Source: Bacteroidia bacterium (GTDB lineage: Bacteria > Bacteroidota > Bacteroidia > Flavobacteriales > Flavobacteriaceae). Taken from it: a DNA stretch of 58,387 nucleotides. Location of the stretch: contig JAUIIU010000012.1 in NCBI GenBank assembly GCA_030431695.1, positions 1 through 58,387 of the forward strand. The letters run 5' to 3'. Position 1 is the stretch's first letter; each line of letters opens with the position of its first letter. The notes under the pieces are model-generated. The model saw only the letters and a list, made by a program, of their open reading frames with translations. It had not been told where the DNA came from and did not search any database. The position numbers were made by a program, and so were the translations under genes. This document shows positions 1 through 7,352 of the stretch, one piece after another.

Positions 1-9
1 GTAGTTTAG

Positions 10-900
10 TTAGCTATTCATTAGCAAATGGATTTCAGCCGGGGTGACCTCACAGTTCGCCCCGGTTTTTGATGCAACCAAAGCACCCAGCGCACAGCCC
101 TTGGCGAGTGCATCTTCTGCCGAAGAACCTGATAGCAGTTCATAGATCAGTGCCGCAAAGAAGCTGTCACCCGCGCCAACGGTATCGGCTACAGCAACTT
201 TGTATCCTTTGCGTTGAATGTACTTCTCATTCCGAAGTAATACCGCTCCCCGGTCACCCAATGTAACACATACCATCCTAGTGCCCGTCTTTTTTGCGAT
301 CTCCCTTACCTGTGTTTCCAGGTCCTTTGAATCTATCTGGAGTAGATTGCACACATATTCCAATTCCTCATCGTTCAGTTTAATGAGGTCTGCTCTCATC
401 ATCATGGATGAGAGCAGCTCATCTGTATAGAATGGAGGGCGGAGGTTAAGGTCGAAAATGGCGAAGACACTATTGTCCAGCAGGCTTTCCAGTAATTTCA
501 GATTGTGTTCGTGTCGAAGTGCAAGGGAGCCGAATACCAGTGCATCGGCCTGTAGGACCTCCTCCAGCATATCATTTTGTATTTTGATATGATCCCAGGC
601 GACATCATCGGTGATTCGGTAACTCGCGATACCATCCCGCAGGCTTACCTGAACCGTACCCGTGGGTTTATATTCTGAAATGGAAATGCCCCTGCTGCTC
701 AATCCGGATCGATCCAGTTGTGAAAGTACCTCCTTTCCCGGATCGTCATTGCCCACCGAACTTAACATGAGTGCTTCGGCACCAAGTTGGTGCAGTCTGT
801 TGGCAACATTCAGGGGAGCACCACCCAGTAAACGTTTATCCGGGAATACATCCCACAATACTTCACCGAAACAAACTACTTTCGGAACGTTATTCTCCAT
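10..900 (-). CDS. PfkB-family carbohydrate kinase, fructokinase-like
   Basis: Probable cytoplasmic ATP-dependent sugar kinase that phosphorylates fructose or a related sugar after uptake. The 296-residue protein has the PfkB fold signatures: an N-terminal substrate loop with GGAPLN near residues 26-31 and the C-terminal GAGDSF motif near 242-247, whose Asp245 is the expected catalytic base. Length fits ribokinase/fructokinase enzymes. The start codon overlaps the end of the upstream sugar-porter gene by 11 bp, so the two are almost certainly co-transcribed and coupled: transport followed by trapping. The GGAP form of the loop favours fructokinase over ribokinase, but substrate is not provable from sequence. 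The stop codon lies 9 bases from the window edge, so any further operon genes to the left are out of view. Confidence 0.9.
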   Translation of the reverse strand: MENNVPKVVCFGEVLWDVFPDKRLLGGAPLNVANRLHQLGAEALMLSSVGNDDPGKEVLSQLDRSGLSSRGISISEYKPTGTVQVSLRDGIASYRITDDVAWDHIKIQNDMLEEVLQADALVFGSLALRHEHNLKLLESLLDNSVFAIFDLNLRPPFYTDELLSSMMMRADLIKLNDEELEYVCNLLQIDSKDLETQVREIAKKTGTRMVCVTLGDRGAVLLRNEKYIQRKGYKVAVADTVGAGDSFFAALIYELLSGSSAEDALAKGCALGALVASKTGANCEVTPAEIHLLMNS

Positions 901-2254
901 GCTCGATCAGTTTCTTCTCAAGGTCTTCCAGGCTAACGCCTTTGGTTTCCGGCATTTTAAATATCGCCCACAGCAACTGGAGAATCATCATACCCGCGAA
1001 GAAATAATAAATGAATTCCAGGTTATCGGCGAAGATGCCTACTTTTTGGCCATCGACAACTTCATCACTTATGAACATCGGTGTCACAAGGGTTATCAGC
1101 GCGGCAAACACCCAGTGAGTGCTTGTTCCCCAGGATTGACCGAAAGCACGCACCCGGTTCGGGAAAATCTCCGAAATGAACACCCAAATAACCGCTCCCT
1201 GTCCGATGGCATGAGACGCGATGAACATACAGATGAAGATCAGCAACAATGTCGGACTCAAACTGGCCTGGAAGCAATATCCAACCATAAACAGGCTGAT
1301 AATGTAGCCCACGGAGCCTATGATTAGCAACTGCTTTCGTCCCAGGCGGTCTATGAGCCGTATTCCGATTAGTGTAAAGATGAGATTTACCGCACCGATG
1401 GCTATTGAGTTGAATAGGGACTCTTCGCCACCAAGTCCGGCCTGTTCCAGTATCTGTGGTGCGTAGTAGAGTACGAAATTGATCCCGGATAATTGATTAA
1501 AAGCTGCGATCAGGAAACCAAGCCATAGGATCTTTTTGTATTTCTTCTGAAAGAGGTTGTCACTGCTTTTCGGTTGTGCCGCGTCTTGTTTTATCTCTTC
1601 GAGGTGTCGATGTGCGGCATCCTCATCGTACATCCTGTTCAGTACGGCCAGGGCGCCATCGTTGTTCTTTTTCTGAAGTAACAACCACCTCGGACTGTTG
1701 GGGACATTCGTCACCATTAGCGTGTAAGCCAGGGCCGGGATGGCTTCTACCCCCAGCATCCAGCGCCAGTCTGCATCACCACCGACACCTTTCAGCAGCC
1801 AGTTGGACACAAATGCGATGAGGATCCCGAAAACGATATTGAACTGGTAGAGAGCTCCCAGGCGGCCTCGGTTCTCGGATGTAGTGATCTCGGAAATATA
1901 GATGGGTGCTGCTACAGTTGAAATACCAACACCAACGCCACCGATGAACCTGAAGAATGAGAAGCTGTAGGGGTCCGGGGCGAAAGCACTCCCAATGGCG
2001 GATAGAAAGAAAAGTATTCCTATCCAGAATAAAGTCTTTTTTCGGCCGAGTTTTTTAGTGGGTATCCCTCCCAGCAGGGAGCCCAGGACTGTACCCCAGA
2101 GGGCCATGCTCATAATAAATGTTCCGTGGAAGAGGGGGGTGGTTTCCCACAGTTCCTGGATGGGTTGGTTCGCACCGCTGATCACTACGGTGTCAAAACC
2201 AAACAGGAATCCGGCGAGAGCAACGGTGATGCTCCATTTGGTAATGTCTTTCAT
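890..2254 (-). CDS. MFS sugar porter (GalP/XylE type)
   Basis: Inner-membrane sugar/proton symporter of the major facilitator sugar-porter family, 454 residues, about 12 membrane segments. Family marks are all present: GRKKTL in the loop after helix 2, the SENRGR-type loop motif, a PRWLL motif after helix 6 (NSPRWLL in place of PESPRWL), DRLGRK after helix 8 and PETKG at the C-terminus. It lies directly upstream of and overlaps the PfkB kinase gene, which fits uptake of a free hexose such as fructose followed by phosphorylation. No regulator or glycosidase is visible on this side. The substrate is inferred from the neighbour only. Confidence 0.92.
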   Translation of the reverse strand: MKDITKWSITVALAGFLFGFDTVVISGANQPIQELWETTPLFHGTFIMSMALWGTVLGSLLGGIPTKKLGRKKTLFWIGILFFLSAIGSAFAPDPYSFSFFRFIGGVGVGISTVAAPIYISEITTSENRGRLGALYQFNIVFGILIAFVSNWLLKGVGGDADWRWMLGVEAIPALAYTLMVTNVPNSPRWLLLQKKNNDGALAVLNRMYDEDAAHRHLEEIKQDAAQPKSSDNLFQKKYKKILWLGFLIAAFNQLSGINFVLYYAPQILEQAGLGGEESLFNSIAIGAVNLIFTLIGIRLIDRLGRKQLLIIGSVGYIISLFMVGYCFQASLSPTLLLIFICMFIASHAIGQGAVIWVFISEIFPNRVRAFGQSWGTSTHWVFAALITLVTPMFISDEVVDGQKVGIFADNLEFIYYFFAGMMILQLLWAIFKMPETKGVSLEDLEKKLIEHGE

Positions 2255-2321
2255 TCAAAGTGGTTGTTAGGTTAGGTAAGGTAGTATTTTTAGCTGATAT
2301 TCTCAGATCAGTTGGATTTCC

Positions 2322-2329
2322 TATCTTTA
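2322..2329 (+). promoter_or_regulatory. Candidate Bacteroidota -7 box for the DUF1697 gene
   Basis: TATCTTTA stands 24 bases before the DUF1697 start codon and differs by one base from TAnnTTTG, the Bacteroidota housekeeping -7 element. A TTGG lies about ten bases upstream, too close for a standard -33 element, so the assignment rests on the -7 box. Confidence 0.4.
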
Positions 2330-2353
2330 AGTTTGATATAAACATACTTTAGG

Positions 2354-2875
2354 ATGAATCGTTATATTGCATTATTACGAGGAATAAATGTTGGAGGACA
2401 TAAGAAGCTGCCTATGGCCGAGTTGAGGGAGTTACTTGTTTCCCTTGGTTTAAAGGAGGTTCAGACCTATATCCAGAGTGGGAATGCAGTGTTTGATTCC
2501 GAAGAAGAAATTGCCGGAACGTATATTTCGGAAGCGATCCGAAAGAAGTATGGATGGGAGGTGCCGGTTCTTGTTACATCGGCCTTGGAGGTCGAGGCGA
2601 TCCTCGACAATTGTCCATTTCCGAAGGAAAAAAAAGAAAAGAGTTATTTCACACTCCTGTTTAAGCCCCCTTCCACAGAAGATATTGAAACAACTCTGTC
2701 TTATCAGTTTCCCGATGAGGAGTATCATATCACCCCTCAATGCGTTTATTTTTATTCTGCCACCGGTTATGGCAAGGCCAGGCTCAGTGGTAATTTCTTC
2801 GAACAGAAACTTAAGGTTACTGCCACTGCCAGGAATTACCGGACGATGATCAAGCTACTTGATTTGGCCGGATGA
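2354..2875 (+). CDS. DUF1697 family protein
   Basis: A 173-residue cytoplasmic protein of the widespread DUF1697 family, recognised from its opening (YIALLRGINVGG), the following KLPMAELRELL stretch and the YIQSGNAVF segment, all typical of the family. The biochemical function is unknown. Length is normal. It is transcribed alone, divergent from the sugar-porter gene, and is convergent with the propeller gene: the two stop codons are back to back in a TGATCA palindrome with no spacer, so no room remains for a terminator between them. Confidence 0.9.
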   Translation: MNRYIALLRGINVGGHKKLPMAELRELLVSLGLKEVQTYIQSGNAVFDSEEEIAGTYISEAIRKKYGWEVPVLVTSALEVEAILDNCPFPKEKKEKSYFTLLFKPPSTEDIETTLSYQFPDEEYHITPQCVYFYSATGYGKARLSGNFFEQKLKVTATARNYRTMIKLLDLAG

Positions 2876-4621
2876 TCATTCGATTATGTAAACGGCGCCG
2901 GAACTAGAAGTACTATTATTGGATTGATTGCCATTAATCCCTGTAGCATTTGAATCTTCTCGAGGTGCTCCAATTGCAATTGTGGAACCATCTCCACTTA
3001 TGCCAAGCCCCTCTCCAAAATTATCGTTGACGCCGGTATTTGATGATTTAATATACTGTTGCTGGTTCCATGAAGCACCATCAAAGCCAAAAACATACAC
3101 GGCTCCTGATGCTGATGACCCTGTGTCTTCCTGGTCACCATCGAAACATGTGGCATTACTTGAGTCTCTGCTTGCGCCAACTACTAGTTTGTCTCCCGTT
3201 TTATTCATCGCAATATACCAACCGAAAAAAGCGACTCGTTGGAATGCGGCCTTGATGTAGGCTTCTTCATTCCAGGTTCCACCACTTTTTCGAAATACAT
3301 ATACGGCACCTGAAAAACCCAGGCTGTTGTCACTTCCATCTCCGTTAATACCTGTAGCGTTGCTCGCCTCATTAGGAACACCCACTGCGAATTCCGTTAG
3401 ATCATTATTTATGGCTAAATAAGTGCCAAAAGTATCCCCGGAGCTTGGATTACTTGCCTTAATAAATGCTTCTTGTATCCAGCTTCCACCTGACTTGTCG
3501 AAAATATAAACTGCCCCACTATTGTTCAGGCTGTTATCGTTTTGATCGCCATTTATACCAGTTGCGTTGCTGTCTTCGCTATTGGCACCTACCAATAGTC
3601 GCTCACCATTATCGCTGATTTTAACCTGAAAGCCGAATTTATCCTGGGTTCCAACCACATCCGGTTTTATATATGCTTCCTGTACCCATATCCCGGCATT
3701 GAAATAAAAGACATAGGCGGCTCCGGATCCGATTGCATTAATTCCTAAAGGATCACCATTTATTCCGGTTGCCTCACTGTCGTCAAAATTTGCTCCTACA
3801 GCGAGAGTGGTTCCATTTGAATCGAAATCCACAAATATGCCAAAATTTGTTCCCTGGCCATTCGTATCAGCAGTATTCGAATCGGGTTTGAGATATCCCT
3901 GCTGACTCCAAATTCCACCACTTCTCTGAAAGATATAGACAGCACCCGCCGAGCTTATACCATTGTCGTTTTGGTTACCGTTGAAACCTGTGGTAGAACT
4001 GTCTTCACCTATTGCACCAACCGCAAGTAGATTTCCGTTATCGCTTAAACTAACGCTAAAGCCAAAAAAATCTGAAGCTTCAGTGTTGCTTGCCTTTATG
4101 TACGCCTCCAACTGCCAGACTCCGCTACTCTTGATGAAAATATATACAGCGCCGGCGTCGGCAGCACTGTTATCCGTGGCATCACCATTAACTCCTGTGC
4201 TGTTACTATCTTCATTTGGATTTCCAATTGCCAAAGTGGTGCCGTCATGACTAAGTGCAAAGTCTTGCCTTCCAAATAGGTCGTTTGTATTAGTAACATC
4301 GGTTTTTACATAGGTGATATCACTACAAGTGAAAATCGGACTTATCGTAGAACTTCCTGAACCATCGTCACCCATGCAAACCCACCTCTTATCGATTCGG
4401 AAACAGGTTTTGCCTCTCGAGATATCGAAAACCACGGTTCCATCCACTGGGTCGCCACCGTTCCCATCGGTCACAACTTCAACGCTACTCACTCGTGGAA
4501 TCACCAGTCCGGCATCATTTGAAGAAATGTCCAGCATACCCCTTGGAGTTTCTGTGCCAAGCCCTACCTGTGATAACATCCCCAAGGGAACAAATATTAT
4601 GCATAATATTAATAGTCTCAT
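2876..4621 (-). CDS. Secreted seven-bladed beta-propeller protein (FG-GAP-like repeats)
   Basis: A 581-residue exported protein. After a signal peptide (about residues 1-17) comes the VGLGT.TP module also found in the next two genes upstream, with a Cys pair (TCFRI and WVCM) near residues 70-82. From about residue 105 to the end I count seven repeats of about 65-70 residues, each built as FG-x-LS-DG-LAVGA--EDS-ATGINGDQNDN--SGAVYIF--W--AYIK. The first unit starts mid-blade and the last ends mid-blade, the usual velcro closure of a seven-blade propeller. The D/N-rich loop in each repeat resembles calcium loops of integrin FG-GAP repeats. There is no T9SS C-terminal domain. Its start overlaps the stop of the preceding small gene as ATGA, so translation is probably coupled and driven from the ECF-type promoter at 5067-5093. 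Surface recognition or adhesion is an inference. Confidence 0.85.
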   Translation of the reverse strand: MRLLILCIIFVPLGMLSQVGLGTETPRGMLDISSNDAGLVIPRVSSVEVVTDGNGGDPVDGTVVFDISRGKTCFRIDKRWVCMGDDGSGSSTISPIFTCSDITYVKTDVTNTNDLFGRQDFALSHDGTTLAIGNPNEDSNSTGVNGDATDNSAADAGAVYIFIKSSGVWQLEAYIKASNTEASDFFGFSVSLSDNGNLLAVGAIGEDSSTTGFNGNQNDNGISSAGAVYIFQRSGGIWSQQGYLKPDSNTADTNGQGTNFGIFVDFDSNGTTLAVGANFDDSEATGINGDPLGINAIGSGAAYVFYFNAGIWVQEAYIKPDVVGTQDKFGFQVKISDNGERLLVGANSEDSNATGINGDQNDNSLNNSGAVYIFDKSGGSWIQEAFIKASNPSSGDTFGTYLAINNDLTEFAVGVPNEASNATGINGDGSDNSLGFSGAVYVFRKSGGTWNEEAYIKAAFQRVAFFGWYIAMNKTGDKLVVGASRDSSNATCFDGDQEDTGSSASGAVYVFGFDGASWNQQQYIKSSNTGVNDNFGEGLGISGDGSTIAIGAPREDSNATGINGNQSNNSTSSSGAVYIIE

Positions 4622-4986
4622 TGGTCCTCTCTTTTTGACGAATTAGCTACTAATGATGAAGAATCATTGGCAGTTCCATCCCCAGCGGCCGGGGGAGGTG
4701 TAGGACTAACGGTTTCAATCGCAAGCGTTGCATTATTCGCCAGGCAGATCCATGTACTCGATATCCTGAAACAGGTCTTGTTTCGCGAAACATCGTATAC
4801 CACGGTTCCGTCTTCTGCCAGTCCGGAGTTATTGTTGGTTACAGATTCAAGTTGTGTAACCCTGGGTAATACAAGACCTAAGGTCGAAGAGCTGATATCC
4901 AGAGCCCCTTGAGGGTTTGAGGTTCCAATACCAACCTGCGCAAAAGAGGTGGCTGAAACGAATAGAAGAAGTATTAATTTTTTCAT
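4618..4986 (-). CDS. Small secreted protein with VGIGT N-terminal module
   Basis: A 122-residue exported protein starting at the ATG at 4986, which gives a clean signal peptide (MKKLILLLFVSATSFAQ); a longer reading from a TTG at 5007 would only add residues in front of it. The mature part begins QVGIGTSNPQGALDISS and carries the same Cys pair (TCFRI..WICL) as the propeller protein downstream. It ends in a low-complexity Pro/Ala/Ser-rich tail. It therefore looks like the propeller protein's N-terminal module without the propeller. It is the first gene of a two-gene unit, lying 81 nt downstream of an ECF-type promoter and overlapping the propeller gene by 4 bp. Function unknown; a partner or anchor of the propeller protein is a guess. 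Confidence 0.75.
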   Translation of the reverse strand: MKKLILLLFVSATSFAQVGIGTSNPQGALDISSSTLGLVLPRVTQLESVTNNNSGLAEDGTVVYDVSRNKTCFRISSTWICLANNATLAIETVSPTPPPAAGDGTANDSSSLVANSSKREDQ

Positions 4987-5066
4987 GCTTAATGTATTTA
5001 AGCACAAGTAGGTTATTCCGAAGATTAGCGGGCAAAAAGGCTGAATTCAATTGTGTATTCAATAAT

Positions 5067-5093
5067 ACATCGAATGACTCCGAAAATGTCATC
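5067..5093 (-). promoter_or_regulatory. ECF-type promoter copy 1 (small protein/propeller operon)
   Basis: On the minus strand this reads GATGACATTTT, eight bases, TTCGATGT. It matches three other sites in the window in both boxes and in spacing. I take the first box as the -35 element and the second as the -10 element. The distance from the downstream edge to the ATG at 4986 is 81 nt. Confidence 0.8.
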
Positions 5094-5099
5094 ATGGCA

Positions 5100-6560
5100 T
5101 TACTCCATGGCGGACTGTGCTTCAAGTTTTTCCAAACGCGTATTAAATTGTTCGATAGTTGTTTTTTGCTCGTTGATAATTTGTTGTTGCTCCTGAACGG
5201 CGTTTACTAATAGAGAAATAAAGTCGTTATATCGAATTCCGTAGTGGCCTTCATCATCCTTTGTGAGGAATCCCTGATCCCCGTAGTCATAATTCTCTAA
5301 AACAGCCATTACCTCCTGGGCAATGAATCCCATCTCTCTGCCTTTTTCTTCGGAATTATTCCTGAGATAGTCCACCGGATTTAGATCCATGAGCATTTCC
5401 AGGCCATATGGAAGTTTCCGTACGCTGTTCTTCCAATGTCTATCGGAAGTAATGGTCCACGCCACCTGAACCCCGGCGTAGGTAACAGATGTATTTCCTA
5501 TTCTAACCTGGTTGTCTGTCGTGCCGGATGGGACATTGGCATTGTAACCAACGATAATATTATTGGATCCAGTGGTGATATTGTTCCCGGACTGGGCTCC
5601 TACCGAAGTATTTTGATTTCCTAAAGTGGCTGCTCCCAATGCAGCATAGCCCAGGGCTGTATTATCAACTCCTGTCGAACAAGTTAGCAACGAAGAACTT
5701 CCTACTGCTGTATTCGTACCTCCCGTAGAATTATCGCGCATAGCGTTGGTACCGATGGCTACATTGAAATTTCCTGAACTATTCGTTCCCAGGCAATCCA
5801 ATCCGCCTATTGCAGTATTGCTTGACCCGGTGTTATTATTGTCGAGCGAACGAACACCAATGGCCACATTAGCAGAGCCACTGGAAATATTATATAAGGA
5901 TTGTTGTCCTACTGCGGTATTGGAGCTTCCCGTACTGGCCGCGAGACCTCGCATTGATTCGTATCCTATGGCAGTATTGTCGAAAGTGGTGGTGTTCCAG
6001 CGCATAGCTCGTCTTCCTATGGCTGTATTTCTTCCTCCTGAACTATTGTTAACCAAAGCCTCGGATCCCAGGGCTGTATTACCAAATCCACTGGTATTAG
6101 CTGCCAATGATCCGTCCCCGAATGCTGCATTATCATTACCCGTATTCAGTGTGTTCAAGGCGGAAACTCCAAAAGATGTCCCTTCGGTTCCAATGAAACC
6201 GGATTGCACATTGTTTCTTTTGAAGATCAAGTCCACATCATCCTGTGTGCCGATAAAATTAGTTGAGGCATTTGTACCCGAATTTCCGGCCAAATCCCAG
6301 GATGGTGTATTATCTAAAGTTACCCAGGTGCTGCCGTTGTAATACCAGAATCCAACGGTGTTGTCTGTTTGATACACCAACAACCCTGTTGCGGGTGTTG
6401 TGATCCCGGTCCTTTGAACTTCTGTCATTCTTGGAATTAAGATTCCGGAGGAAGTACTAGTTACCTCTAAAACGGAAGATGCATCCGGAGTGGTTGTTCC
6501 TATACCCACCTGAGCATAGGAGATGGAGCAAAAAAAGAATAAAAGTAGTATGTATTTCAT
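5100..6560 (-). CDS. Adhesin/tail-fibre-like protein with YadA-type head repeats and C-terminal peptidase S74 chaperone
   Basis: A 486-residue exported protein. Order of parts: signal peptide (1-16), VGIGTTTP module (about 17-90), a linker, then about ten head repeats (about 130-360) of the form NTAIGxxA-LxxNxxGxxN as in trimeric YadA-like heads, then a peptidase S74 intramolecular chaperone domain from about residue 368. The S74 Ser-Lys dyad is visible as SDRHWK, Ser372 and Lys377, followed by the GFIAQEV motif. The last 35 residues form a coiled coil (QEQQQIINEQ... LEKLEAQ). In characterised homologues S74 drives trimer folding and cleaves itself off. No T9SS or autotransporter barrel is present, so the export route is unclear. 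It stands alone behind the ECF-type promoter at 6641-6667. Confidence 0.85.
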   Translation of the reverse strand: MKYILLLFFFCSISYAQVGIGTTTPDASSVLEVTSTSSGILIPRMTEVQRTGITTPATGLLVYQTDNTVGFWYYNGSTWVTLDNTPSWDLAGNSGTNASTNFIGTQDDVDLIFKRNNVQSGFIGTEGTSFGVSALNTLNTGNDNAAFGDGSLAANTSGFGNTALGSEALVNNSSGGRNTAIGRRAMRWNTTTFDNTAIGYESMRGLAASTGSSNTAVGQQSLYNISSGSANVAIGVRSLDNNNTGSSNTAIGGLDCLGTNSSGNFNVAIGTNAMRDNSTGGTNTAVGSSSLLTCSTGVDNTALGYAALGAATLGNQNTSVGAQSGNNITTGSNNIIVGYNANVPSGTTDNQVRIGNTSVTYAGVQVAWTITSDRHWKNSVRKLPYGLEMLMDLNPVDYLRNNSEEKGREMGFIAQEVMAVLENYDYGDQGFLTKDDEGHYGIRYNDFISLLVNAVQEQQQIINEQKTTIEQFNTRLEKLEAQSAME

Positions 6561-6640
6561 GCCTTTGAATATTTATTGTAAGGTTAAGTTCAAGGCGATC
6601 GGGGGTTGTAAGGCTTGGGCGGTTATTGCCTTATTTCAGT

Positions 6641-6667
6641 ACATCGAAAGACTTGGGAAATGTCATC
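6641..6667 (-). promoter_or_regulatory. ECF-type promoter copy 2 (S74 adhesin gene)
   Basis: Minus strand: GATGACATTTC, eight bases, TTCGATGT, the same two boxes and spacing as the sites at 5067, 10959 and 15643. The downstream edge lies 81 nt from the ATG at 6560, exactly as for copies 1 and 4. Confidence 0.8.
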
Positions 6668-6710
6668 GATCATTCTCCCAAGTCGTTCTATTCAGGGCAA
6701 GAGGTTGGCA

Positions 6711-7337
6711 TTATTTGGACTTATTGGTCATCAGACTAACACCAGTCCAGCCTGCACCAACTATCATAAATAAAAGCCCTCCCCACATCATGAAATTAAT
6801 TCCGCCTGCTGTGTTGTTCATATCGAATTCGAAAATGGATTTCCCTAATGAATCCTTATCAACTTTTATATCCGTAGCTTCCGACGGGAAATTAATGGTA
6901 AAGGTTTGCTGAACAGCACCTCCCAGTTCCATTGGGCTACTCACCAGCATGTATTTGTGGTCCGTTAGTTCGGTTACGTTGGCATCCTTCTGATCGGTCT
7001 CTATGCTCCAGACACCTCGCTTGTTTATCTCACATACCCCGTATGCGTTCAGACTGAGGTTGAAAGAACGATTCATATCGTCTTTTTCAAGTTTGAAGTC
7101 GTCCAGAAAATAGGCCGGCATGGACCGTTCGATCTCTCTTTTCAAAGCCGCCGGGTTGTTTCCTAGGTTCGCATTCCACACCTGCCACTGAGAGGCGTTC
7201 ATGGTCATTGATACAGTGATCTTGGCGTTTCCCACATTGTCGATATCCATATCGATCTTCTGCTGGGTCTGCTGTCCCATTGCAAGGAAACCAAGCATTA
7301 GCAAGAACAGGATAAGTATATTTTTTATAGTTTTCAT
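6711..7337 (-). CDS. Unknown exported membrane-anchored protein
   Basis: I do not recognise a named family. The 208-residue protein has a signal peptide (1-21, ending AMGQ), an extracytoplasmic domain of about 150 residues opening with a beta-rich stretch (KITVSMTMNASQWQVW), and one C-terminal membrane segment (about 182-203) followed by a short basic tail (NKSK). This topology puts the domain in the periplasm. It follows the transglutaminase-like gene by 15 bp on the same strand, so it is probably the last gene of the unit that starts with the subtilisin gene. Partnership with the transglutaminase-like protein is an inference from position only. Confidence 0.7.
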   Translation of the reverse strand: MKTIKNILILFLLMLGFLAMGQQTQQKIDMDIDNVGNAKITVSMTMNASQWQVWNANLGNNPAALKREIERSMPAYFLDDFKLEKDDMNRSFNLSLNAYGVCEINKRGVWSIETDQKDANVTELTDHKYMLVSSPMELGGAVQQTFTINFPSEATDIKVDKDSLGKSIFEFDMNNTAGGINFMMWGGLLFMIVGAGWTGVSLMTNKSK

Positions 7338-7352
7338 TTCGAATGTTTTTTA

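Noticed and set aside
2876-4986. The small VGIGT gene and the propeller gene as one gene split by a frameshift
   Set aside because: Each has its own complete signal peptide and VGIGT module, and they meet in a clean ATGA overlap, so they are two related genes.
5700-6170. Repeats in the S74 gene, and those in the propeller gene at 2900-4300, as a possible CRISPR or DNA repeat array
   Set aside because: Periodicity is at the protein level (YadA-like and propeller repeats), with degenerate codons and no constant DNA repeat.
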